Positions 10,777-21,035 of a stretch of 64,000 bases of DNA are shown piece by piece. Source of the stretch: Adenanthera pavonina (lineage: Eukaryota > Streptophyta > Magnoliopsida > Fabales > Fabaceae); the NCBI GenBank assembly GCA_026686845.1, contig JAIVEN010000013.1, positions 16,946,001-17,010,000 on the forward strand, in the 5' to 3' direction. Numbering within the stretch: the first letter of the stretch is position 1; each line of letters begins with the position of its first letter. The position numbers and the translations under genes were made by a program. A model generated the notes under the pieces. That model was not told where the DNA came from, made no database searches, and saw only the letters and a program-made list of their open reading frames with translations.

Positions 10777-12453
10777 GATAAGAAGTTAAAAACAATGTCT
10801 TTAAAAAGATTTCAAAATAAATATTTATGTCCGAGGGATAATTCAATCAAAAAGTGATCAAGTTAAAGGAATTTTTTTCACCACCAGTCAAGTTAAAGGA
10901 TTTAATATCGCATTAATGAAAAGATGAAGGGGAATGTAATTTAAAAAATAGGAGGTTGTAGCACCAAAAAATGATAGGGGAAAACTTTGTCTAATACATT
11001 TCTTTTATTTTTTTTTTAATTTTAAGGGATATCTATGCAAGTTAACCAAAATAGAAAAGAGATATATGTATTAAAAAAAACCACAGGAGATATTGGTTTA
11101 TTATACTCTTCTTCATGTCCCACATCCTACCTATGTGTATCTTTTGATGTACCCACCATAAGCATTACATTAGAAAAAATGTAATGCAATAATTATTTAA
11201 TAATTATTGTTTAAAAATAATAAAAATAAAAAATTATATATAAATTATTATTTAATTTTTTTTATTATTAATATGTAAGATCAATACTTTTAAAAAATGT
11301 ATAATATGAGTTAAAAGTTATTAGATACCAATTTATATGTAATATAAACAATTTAGAGAATAAAGTAAAAAAATACAAAAATTAAAATGTATAGCCATTA
11401 TATTAACTTCAAAAAATTGTTTTTGATACTAGAACACAAAGTTTTATTGTTCAAGGTCTACTCAAAAGAAGCCATCAGGGGAATATTTCAATGAGTAGCA
11501 ACATATTTTTGCAAATAAATCTTGAAAGGTGACAATTTTTTTTTTATAAAACACAACAAAAAATTGTATTTTTTGAATATTATGTAAAAGGAACCTAGAT
11601 GAGAAGGTAAAGAGAATGGAGAGTAAAACTTAAAAAAAGGGGGGGGGGGGGATCACAATTAACGACCAATGGATGAAATTAATTACAAAGAAAAATTTTT
11701 GACAAATAAAAAGTGATAAAAATTAGAAGACTGAGTAATAAAATTGGAAAAGTAAATAATAACATTTTTAACTTTGTCATAATTTTTTTTTGTCCAAAAG
11801 GTGAGTCCCAAATGAAAAAAAAACCAAGAAAAGAAAATGAAGAAGTAGCTGACAATAGAGGAAAAAATAAATCATTCTTGAAAAAAATTATAAAATTAAC
11901 TTAAAACCTGCAACCATATATGATGGACGTGGAATTGTTTGAGAGAATAGAATAGCTTGTACCGAAAAAAACAAACATAAAAGAAGTAAAAGTTGACCAA
12001 CTGATTTCTTTAGAGAACGAGAGTGACGATGGATTACTAGCAACACGGGGGAATAAATTTTGTTTTGAAAATTTTTACAAGTAAAATAATATGTATCTAC
12101 TTACAAATTTCACAATCCTACATTACCTAACTATTAGTTTATCTCAACTTTCCTTTGTCATGCTCCCTTAAGAATCACTAATTCATCCCTTATTGGTAGC
12201 CAAACAATCATGAATTCATGCAAATAATATACAATTGGATAAATACAAATTTCTTTAGTGACAATAGAAGAGAGAAATTATCCACTAATCCATGATTTGA
12301 TTCAAAATAATTATATATAAGGATAAAAGAACCTAGCTAGACACACATGATTTAAAGTTCAACAGACATCTTCATTACAGCCCCAATGAACATCAAACAA
12401 TATGCGAAGGAAAGGAGGGAGCTAGTAGAATAAACTAGAAATTGAAGTGGAAA
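10777..12453. other. AT-rich spacer with a hairpin and a G13 run
   Basis: No gene is supported. A perfect 10-bp inverted repeat, GCATTACATT / AATGTAATGC with a 6-base loop, lies at 11162-11187. It is followed by a second near-palindrome, AATAATTATT...AATAATTATT. A run of 13 G lies at 11639-11651. The short frame at 11713-11904 has no recognisable content. Confidence 0.35.
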
Positions 12454-13574
12454 TGTTACATCTTTCCCATGAGAACTGCTTGCCTTAAAAGTATAAAAAG
12501 ATTCTTTGACAACTTGAATCAAATTAAAACTTAAAACTACTCAAAACTGTTTTTGTAGGATTTACAGCTTGTTGTTCAGCAAATTTTAAAAAATAATAAC
12601 TAAATGTATAAAAATCATTTCATAGTTATTCAAGCCTCTAAAACTTGTGCATATCTAAAACTTCTTGGGAAAAATGTGAAACTAGGAAAACATCGTTCAG
12701 ATTTGTACAGTTTAATTAATAATCTTTACTATTCATTTTAGACTTCTAGTTTCTATATGAAATCTGAGTCTTAGTTTCAAAAGTTCATTTCTCATAATAT
12801 ACAAAGCTAATTCATGCATACTTAGCATCATTGGGAAGTCTTATCTATCTACTTTCTAATCATATTTATTTTGTACATTTATTCTACTCCTATATGATAG
12901 AGCATCAACATAAACCATCAAGGGTCAGAACTTTCTTTCACTGGAATAGTCTATGGATAATTTCCCTATTGTGAGAGGAGTGTGAAGGCATTTTTGTCCA
13001 TCTTTCCCTTCTAAATTAATGTCACATCATAAGGGAAAGAGGAAAATTACAACTTTGCCATTTTACAGATCCAATTGACTTTGATTTGTATACTTTTTGA
13101 TCTAAATTTTCTATTATACCTTATATCCTTTCTATTTATTTTATATGTGGGATTCACTACCTTTTTCTCTTTATTTTTCCATGTGGGATCCACTTCTTTT
13201 CCTTAACTTTTACTATTCATTTCCCCGGCATTTGCTATTCATGTAGGACCCGACTTTTATTGTACCTCTATTTTTTTCTCTCTGAGCTCACATGACCAAT
13301 ATCACTTACACTTTTAACTTGTACTGAAGTATTACAATATTATTTTCTTTCTTCTCTTTTGTAAAATGACTATTTTGCTCTTACCTTTTAGCAAAATGAC
13401 CATTTTGCCCTTTTAAGTCCATTTTTTTATATTATTATGTTATTTTAGGCTTCAAACCTATTTAATTATATTTCCAGGTTTCTCCAAACATCATAAATCA
13501 ATCCAAAACTATTTCATTTTATTTCTTATCATCGTTTAGTCATGAAATACATATAGAAATATGGGGATGTTACA
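12454..13574 (-). repeat. Decayed gypsy LTR related to LTR E
   Basis: Left end TGTTACATC and right end GGGGATGTTACA. Its left 250 bases align loosely with the start of LTR E at 24527, sharing words such as AATAACTAAATGTA and AAAATCAT followed by CTCTAAAA. The middle is shortened. No 5-bp duplication is seen (GGAAA versus TAAAT), so it is a truncated or old copy. Confidence 0.4.
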
Positions 13575-13888
13575 TAAATCTCTTCCAAGCCTCAAACTCT
13601 AGCAATCTTCAACCTAAAATCCTTCTCTGGTAGCTTCCATAAACCTCTTGTAAAAAAATATACCATCATAAATTCCAAATTATTTGAAATCAAGCTTAGT
13701 CATACCATTTCCAGTACCATAAAATCATAATTTCATAGTGTATTCTCCTAATTGAAAATTTATTTCCTTATATTTTGTTTCTTGCTTATCTTCCCTCCTT
13801 TTAAAAATGAATCTTCTTCTACAATATTTCTTGAGTTGTTCTCATTTCCATGTAGAAAATGAAAGGAAAAATCTAATATTTAGTGTAG
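13575..13888. other. Spacer, probably intron or flank of the kinesin fragment
   Basis: No coding similarity found. It ends with a T-rich stretch and AG at 13887-13888 that acts as the splice acceptor of the next feature. Confidence 0.3.
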
Positions 13889-14619
13889 GGTTCATGTTCC
13901 TTATCAGAACAGCAAGCTTACATGAATTTTGCAACCTGCACTAGGGGAAAATGGTAATACAACTATGATATGTAACATAACTCTTGTTCAGGTAAGATGC
14001 CCCTTCATTCAAACAATTTTATTTGAGACCCCTGAGTTTTGTCATTGTGCATGTGAAAATATGCCACTTTTACATTAGCTTGTTCTAAATTGTCTTGACA
14101 TTGAAGCTTTCAAGCTATCATTGTTCCTACAAGATCAATTTCTTTTATGATTCATTGTTTGATCCCTTTTGTATCTGTATTCTCATGCCTTTAAGTTGAA
14201 CTTTATGTTTTTCCTTTATTTTTTAATCTAGTTGTTAAGAATACTTTATTATGTGGCAAATAAATGCTGATGAGACTAAAAGCAGCCTCCAATTTGCAAG
14301 CAGGACATTACGTGTGATGAACTGTGCTCACGTGAATGAGGTTTCCTCTAATACATTTTCCATGTAATTTTTTTTTCATTGGCACTTTCCCATGTAGGTA
14401 ATGATTTCAATTATTGATGCAAAGATGTCCTAAATGTCTAATGTTTGTTCATTTATGCTTTTTGTCTATTATATGATTTGGAACTATTTTACATTGAAGT
14501 ACAACTTTTCTTTTAGTGAAGCTTATTCTTCTTTCATTTTCCACCTCAGATTTTGACAGATGTTGAACTCCTGAAGCATAAATAAAAAAGAGATTGAAGA
14601 GCTTCGCGCCAAATTATAG
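13889..14619 (+). pseudogene. Kinesin motor-domain fragment, three exons with introns
   Basis: Three exon-like blocks match the end of a plant kinesin-7 (CENP-E-like) motor domain. Exon 1, 13889-13991, encodes V-P-Y-Q-N-S-K-L-T then a TGA in place of the expected Arg, then ILQPALGENGNTTMICNI, and ends at a GTAAG donor. Exon 2, 14260-14340, encodes SLQFASRTLRVMNCAHVNE; its acceptor reads AA instead of AG. Exon 3, 14550-14619, encodes ILTDVELLKH, then a one-base shift, then EIEELRAKL, and ends at a GT donor. The stop, lost acceptor and shift make it a pseudogene. The P-loop and switch exons are missing nearby. Retained introns rule out retroposition; DNA-level duplication or capture is likely. 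Confidence 0.85.
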
Positions 14620-15866
14620 GTTGACCAAGTTTTTTGTTGTCTTTTATATATGGATGAATGGAAAATTTTGTTTATAGAAGTGTCAATTATGAACCCATCA
14701 GAGTCTCTTACTCAATGAACTATGGATTGTTGAGGTTTGTTTATCACTAGTACAACAAAGCTATTCTATGATGATTTCATAGGAAGGTTGTGTGATGAAC
14801 TATCTTGGAAAATGTGACTAGTGCCATTTTTGTAAATAAAGTATTTGTTTTGAACTTTCAAGGATGGTTGTGTGAGGAATTGTCCTTGAAAAATTTTTCC
14901 AATATGGTTACTTAACTCTTTGTGCTGGAGAGTTGAAGCCTTTAAAAAAAATTATTTTTATCAAAGAGGATGTTTGTAAAGCTAACCAACCTCATAAGAT
15001 TTGCATCAAGAGTAAAATTTCCCCCTCACATGTTTTTGAGCTCTCTCTATCCTCACTCATTTCCATTGCTCTCCACTGCTTTTTGCCACTCTCTCTACTC
15101 ATTGTCATTCTCTCCCCTCACCACTCACCATCTTTGACACTCTAAATTATTCCCTCTATAGCGCCACAAATCCCTAGCTATAACAGGTTTGAGTTGGAAT
15201 CATTCCCCACTCATTTTGATGACTTCAATTTGCTAATTTCAACAGCAAATCCCTAAAATTTCTGTGTGATTCTTGCAATTTTTGTGCAAATCATGCTCTA
15301 TTCATTATCTCCAGTTGAGTTCAGCCACTTCACTCTTTGTTAGTTAGAGATTTTTGCTGTTAAGTTGTTAATTGAGGGGAGGAAGTGATGGTGCAATTGT
15401 ATTGAAATTACATGGTTCTTTTGGGTTAAGTTTAACATGTTGTGAAGTTTGAATTAAACAGCCATGAATGTGCTATGAAATTTTTCTGCATTTTGGCTAG
15501 GCATTATATGTTATTCTGATGCTAATTTGAAACCCTTTCAGCATGAATGGAGGAGTGGCTGTGCATGCTAATTTCGAACCCTTACAACATGTCTTTGCAT
15601 TATAGGTTTTGGCTATGCATTATTGGTTGGTGCCTTCTTGTTTTGCTCTTAACGCATGAATGGATGACCTAATTTGGCTACATTTTCATGGTTCCTTGAG
15701 TTGTACTACAATGTTATGAGAATTTAAACTTGTTTACAGTGTGTATAATCTAAAATTTTCACAATTGAACTGTTTTATTTTGAGTTTAGCTATTGCAAGC
15801 TTGAATTTTATTTTGTCCAATGAATTTTGACTGGAAATTGTGCCATTCCTTGTAAATGGTTGAGGT
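14620..15866. other. Spacer with a CACTA-like end, no gene seen
   Basis: CACTAGTACAACAAAG at 14745 resembles the terminal sequence of CACTA (En/Spm) transposons, and two similar GGTTGTGTGA-containing blocks follow as possible subterminal repeats. No matching right end was found. A C/T-rich stretch at 15040-15140 gives a 70-codon frame without recognisable product. Confidence 0.35.
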
Positions 15867-17458
15867 TGTTAATTGAAATGGTTTTGATGATTCTAAACAA
15901 CAATGAGTTTGGAAATCCAAATATCAAAGGAACACAAGTAATATGAAGAACAAAATTGGAGTTTCCTGAAGATTGAAGAGTTGTTTCACATATTTTAGGA
16001 ATTCATTTGTAAAGGAAGGTAGTTAAGCTTTGAAATTTATCTCACTCAATATTAAATGAGATATCTATTTGAATGATTAATGATTAGCTTATTGTTTCAA
16101 AATGGTTTTCATGAAAAGAACTATACTATGAGGATAAAGTCTTAGTTTCATAGAGGTTTTTAAATGGTCACTTTGTTTTTATGAAAATATTTTAGCTTAT
16201 GATGATAAAGTTTCAATTTCAAAGTCTAAGTGTTCTCATCTTGTTTTCATGAAAAAAGTTACCTTATGAGCATAACCAGTGAAGGTTATGAGGATAAAGA
16301 CTCAATCTTAAAGCTTTTCTAAGTGCCTCTTCTTTGATTTCATGAAAAGGGATTGATGTCATCTGCATAACATAGCTATGCACCATGTTCTCAGGACTGT
16401 CCAGATGGTTATCCTGATAAGGTGGGCACCTTATTCGTATAAGGGAGTGAACAGTGAAGGCCAATTGTACTGTGTAACCCGTCATTTGCATAACCTAGGG
16501 AGGCTATCCACATAACGTGTGTTACAGAGCACTTGGACTCTTCTTTGTTAATGGGTTATCCGCATAACTTATGGAGGTTATCCTAATAACCTAAGTTTTA
16601 CAAAAACTCAGTTTGAAAAAAACTTAACGTTATCCTAACAACTGTGTAGGTTTTCATGAAAATGTTCTTGAGCTAAAACTTAGTCATTCTGGGATGAACG
16701 TTGTCCGCATAACCCAGCTAGGTTATCCACATAATGAAAGGTCTACGTTGAAAATAAGAGCCAACGATCATCCGTTATTTGCATAACCTAAGAAGGTTAT
16801 CTACATAACCTCTGTTAGATGCATTTAATGTGGTAGGTGAATGGCTATTTTTCTGAAAGTAAGGGCTAATCTTTGTTTCCAATGGATAGTTTGCTCTAAA
16901 ACTATAAATAAGACCTCATTTAATTTGTTGGGTAATGAGGAAAAACATATAAACATCAAAACTCTGCAAAATTGATTTATGAATCTTTAAAAGCTTACCT
17001 ACCCTCTGTTTAGCTCATTCATTGTACTTAAACTTTTATATTCACTCTTTTGAGAGAGAGTTTTCATTCTGTATATTACTATACACTTTTTGCTAGTGCT
17101 TAGTGTGAGAATACACTAAGAAAGTTGTTCTTACTCTTGAGTGAGAAGAGTTAGAGAGGTTTGTTCAGCTTAAGGTCTGAGCTGGGTTGTACTGCAGTTT
17201 TTACAATAACCCATTCAAATCTTGCAAAGGATAGTGGAGAAATCTCAAGTGGTGGCTTGAGGACTGGACATAGATCAAGTGGAGTGGACCGAACCAGGAT
17301 ACATCATTGTGTTATCTTCTCATTTGCTTTACAATTGCTCTTTATCTCTTATACTCTATTTTTCAGTAACTTTTATTATTACTACTATATTTCTTTTTCG
17401 CAGAAAAATCCAAACTTCCCAATTCACCCCCCTCTTGGGAAGCCAACTGAACTAACCA
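15867..17458 (+). mobile_element. Copia LTR C with GGTTATCCGCATAACC words
   Basis: Starts TGTTAATTGAAATGG followed by TTTTGATGATTC, like LTR A, and ends ...CTAACCA after the U5 hairpin CTTCCCAA / TTGGGAAG at 17415-17442. The promoter landmark GCATTTAATGTGGT lies near 16820 and a TATA box (CTATAAATAAG) near 16902. Between about 16260 and 16810 the U3 holds many ATAACC / GGTTAT words, often as facing pairs. No 5-bp duplication is evident (GAGGT versus GCTGA), so it may be a solo LTR with an altered end or a truncated copy. Confidence 0.7.
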
Positions 17459-17494
17459 GCTGAACTAAGTTTGAACTTCATTTTTAGTTTCACT

Positions 17495-19367
17495 TGTTAG
17501 GTTTAATATAATATAAGTTTTGATGATGACAAATGTAGAGTAATAAGAAACAAATACATTATAATTGTCTAACATATACATTGTTCCTTAAAGAAGTAAA
17601 ATGTGCATTAGCATGTATTTAATTAAATTTATAATGTATATTTTATACTATGTACTGATATATCCACTATACTCTTATGGTTTATAATGCAAGTTGGATA
17701 TGTAAAATTGGACTAACTACTTGGTTTGTAAGTGTAACACATTAAATGTATGATAGTCCAAGTAGGAAGAGTGAACATTGGAATAAAGAAATAGAAAACA
17801 ATATCATGTCTCACTCAAGAAAGGAGAAGAGAAAAGATGCTCCAAGAATTGAAGATCAGAAGGGAGCATGCAAAAAGGAAATGACTAAGTGAAAGTCAAG
17901 CTCAAGCATTGAAGACCTAGTTATTAGGTATATTTTGTTTTCATTTAGATCTTGAGATGGTTTCAATCTTTGAAATTTACTTAATCTTATTACCATATAT
18001 TTTAAAGAAGTTAGATTAAGTAAATCTATTATTAGCACATGTTAGAATTGAGAAATATTGGTTAACATACGAATTTTACTTATGTTTCATGTTCATTTTT
18101 GTGCAAAATTTAGACTTTGCCTGGTGAAATTTGAATATACAGTGGTTTTATCTTTGACAGATGAATTTCAGTTTTGAATTCAATTTTTGGGCTAAGCATT
18201 GTTAGTGGATATATGCAAAATTCATATGAAACTTAGTCAAAATGCAAATATTGGTGGAGTTCAAAGAGAGTTTAGAGTCACATTCTCTGACAAAAGAACT
18301 TTGAATATCAAAGTGCGAATTTTAAAATGAGAACTTGTGAGTCTCATTAGAGGAAGCCTTTGACAGACAAACTTTAAAATTTAACAGTTGAGTTTTGAAG
18401 GAAGAACTTTTGTACCATGTTAAACAAGCCTCTGACAGATGAATTTTAGTTTTTAAAATTTGAATTTTGAGTGCTTTGTGAAAACTTGAGATAATTGTTC
18501 AAACTTGAATAGACACACATCCAATATAAAAATTCACATGAACTAACATGAGTTAACTTTGGCAAACTTGAAATTCGAATTTTACTTTGTGACAAACGAA
18601 TTTCTGAAGTTCAATGTGAAACACAGAACTGTGTTGTCTCTACAAAATTCGTTTATTGAGCCTCAAAATTCAAATTTTGGGATGTCAGATGTATTTAATG
18701 TGGTTGGTGAATGGCTCTTTTTGTAGAGTAACGGCTAGAACTTGTGTCTAACGGATAAATCTTGTGTTTAATGTTTAGTTAAGCCATAAATCTATAAATA
18801 GAACCTTATTTTGAACTTGTGAGAAATAATATATTAAGAGAGTTATGCAGAAATGCTGCAACAATTCATAAAATCTTATTGTATCAGCGTTCTTTCAAAA
18901 ACTCACCTTTATAGAGTGAGCTTTCAATGTATCATTCACTCTTAAAAGAGAGTTTCACTTCTGTAATCATCCTTGTCTACAAACTTTGGGGTAGAATCTT
19001 AGTATGGGGAAACACTAAAGGATATTACACATCTTGTAAGGGTGTGGGGAAAGTGGCTTTACAAGTGCCTACTGAAACTTGTGGGATGTACTGAAGCGTC
19101 TTAAGTGCTTGGATCAAACTTATGAAATATAATGGAAAATGTCAAATGGTGGCTTAGGGACTGAACGTAGGCCAAGTGGTTGGGCCGAACCAATATAAAT
19201 TTTTGTATCTGATTCTTCATTCTCACATTTCACTTATTTGCAGCTAACTCTATTTGTTTATCTTTGTTTTGCTGCACATCAGGTGAGATTAGGTTGTGAA
19301 CCAAAAAGGGTGAAAATCTTGCATTACCCAATTCACCCCCCTCTTGGGTGACCAGCCAAACCTAATA
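17495..19367 (+). mobile_element. Copia solo LTR B1 (1873 bp)
   Basis: Starts TGTTAGGTTTAATATAATA and ends CCTAATA (the usual terminal CA changed to TA). TCACT flanks it at 17490-17494 and 19368-19372. It has a U3 array of AATTCGAATT and CAGACGAA words (about 18050-18690), the landmark ATTTAATGTGGTTGG near 18692, a TATA box CTATAAATAGAACC near 18793 and a U5 hairpin at 19324-19351. It is the same family as B2 at 46354-52935. Confidence 0.92.
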
Positions 19368-19655
19368 TCACTAAGTTTAAATATCCTATTCATAGAAAGT
19401 GCAATTTCTTTCTAATAATTCTGATTGATGTAGAGATTTGGAATTATTTAAAAGTTAGAATAAAGGTTAAAAATCATAAGTACCTTGAGTAAGAATAGCC
19501 ACTTTAATAGTTTTTTCCAGTTCCTTTAGGTAGACTTAACTATTAGGAAGGAGTAGATGGGCATTTAAATAGTGAAAAATCATAGAATTGTCAGAAATTG
19601 GTGGCTGTTTAATGCTAAACTTTCCTATATTAACTCTAACTTCCTTTAGGTAGTC
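19368..19655. other. Flank, probably upstream part of a CACTA relic
   Basis: No coding similarity until the ATG at 19656. It is probably the leader of the CACTA transposase fragment that follows. Confidence 0.3.
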
Positions 19656-19756
19656 ATGGATCATAGTTGGATGAATGCTAGATGGACATGTGATGAAAAT
19701 GAGAATGGGGTGGAGGAGTTTGTAGAATTTGCTCAAAGAAATGTTCCTGATAGCAA
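19656..19756 (+). pseudogene. CACTA transposase-associated domain fragment
   Basis: The ATG opens M-D-H-S-W-M-N-A-R-W and then NGVEEFVEFAQRNVPDSN. This matches the N-terminal 'transposase-associated' domain of plant En/Spm (CACTA) proteins, whose core is DRSWM...GVEEFxxFAxxN. The zinc-binding C/H residues that should follow are missing because LTR D1 begins at 19757. Only about 34 codons remain. Confidence 0.65.
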
Positions 19757-20734
19757 TGATATTAGATAAATGAAGAATTTGGTAAGTTACAAAATACCTA
19801 GAGCATGAAGGATATATCAAGGGTACCATTCATGAAGAAAAGATGTTGACTAAGTGAAGAAAAGCCTATCATGGAGCTTAGTTTGTTTTGATTGTAATTT
19901 TGTTGTTTGATAGGTTAATGTGGTAGTTAGTGCTTTAATTTTACTTAATTCTTCTTACTGCTATTCTTAAATGAGTTGCTTATGCATTAGAGTAAGTGTT
20001 CAAAGGTTTTCAAGAGCTTCTTTTTTTTATGAAAAGTGAGCATAGCCTTCTAAGCTTATAGGTTTGTCGACTAACCTCTTATTGTTCATTGGAGGTTTTT
20101 CCTTTGGGAAAGATCTTTGTGGACAAAAGATGATAGGTTAGAAGGAAAAACAATGGTTCAAAAAAGGTTGTCTTTTTGTGAAGGCATGATAATTGACTAA
20201 CCTCTGATGTTTGTTTTCTAACCTGGCCAACTCGAGAGCAACTCTTTTTCTGGGAAAGTAGCTTTGTCAACTAACTCTATTTTCTAGAAAACCAAGTGCT
20301 AGTCCTTTGAAGCATTGTGGACAAATGTGTAACATCTTAGGAAGGTTTGTTTCTAACCTACAAAGCACAGCTTCTGAGTAATCTAAGTCTTGGAAGCTTC
20401 GTCAACTAACTTTGGAAGTTTTCATAAAAACCCCCTTGCACAGTTCTTACTCCTTTGTCTCAAGTTGCTTGATTGTCGACTAAACCCCCTAGGTTTGTCG
20501 ACTAACCTAATCCAATGTTATGAAATGTGTCTAACAACTAGTTGAGGTTTTTGGAACTAACCTATATGGTTTGTCGACTAACCTTTGACAACACATTTAA
20601 TGTAACAGGTTAACGTTACACCTTACTTTGCAATGGCTAGTTCTCATTTCTAATGGTTAGATTTGTCAAAAATCTATATATAGGACCTCATTTAAATTAG
20701 TTGGCAAAAGTATTAAGTATTATTGAGTTGAATT
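19757..20734 (+). mobile_element. Copia LTR D1, truncated, with GTCGAC words
   Basis: The start TGATATTAGATAAATG aligns with the start of D2 (TGTTATTAGATAAAAAG) and alignment continues through CCTAGAGC to TTGACTAAG. The U3 holds at least six TTGTCGACTAACC-like words (20061-20080, about 20193, 20265, 20397, 20475-20510, 20566-20583). One pair faces across the centre AACCCCCTAGGTT. The landmark CATTTAATGTAAC lies near 20590 and a TATA box (CTATATATAGGACC) near 20670. It stops at 20734, where a CACTA end begins; U5 is missing. Confidence 0.7.
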
Positions 20735-21035
20735 CACTATAAGATTTTTCACATACAGCAACACTTTTGCTTTCAACAGCTAAAAATATGTTGCCTAATA
20801 TATGAATAGGCAATTTTTTTTCAGCTGTAACTATTAATTTCCCACTTTTAGTAACAACTATTAGACAAAATTTAAAAATTGTTGCCTATAGAAAGATAGG
20901 CAATATTTTTAACATGTTGTATCATAATTTTATAATAGGTTATAGAAAATAAATATTACTTATAATATGACCCTTACAATAAGTTACATATACAAGTGTT
21001 GCCTTACAATCATGCTAATAGCAACATTTATCAAA
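20735..21035 (+). mobile_element. Terminal part of a CACTA transposon
   Basis: CACTATAAGATTTTTC is a typical CACTA terminal sequence. The following 300 bases contain subterminal-type words (GTTGCCTA, TAGGCAAT) in both orientations. No matching TAGTG end was found in the window, and LTR D2 begins at 21036, so only one end is preserved. Confidence 0.55.

Noticed and set aside
14933..15145. 70-codon frame in C/T-rich DNA
   Set aside because: Low complexity (L, S, P, H) with no recognisable product.
15867..17458. LTR C as a clean solo LTR
   Set aside because: The flanks GAGGT and GCTGA do not match and no nearby alternative boundary gives a duplication.
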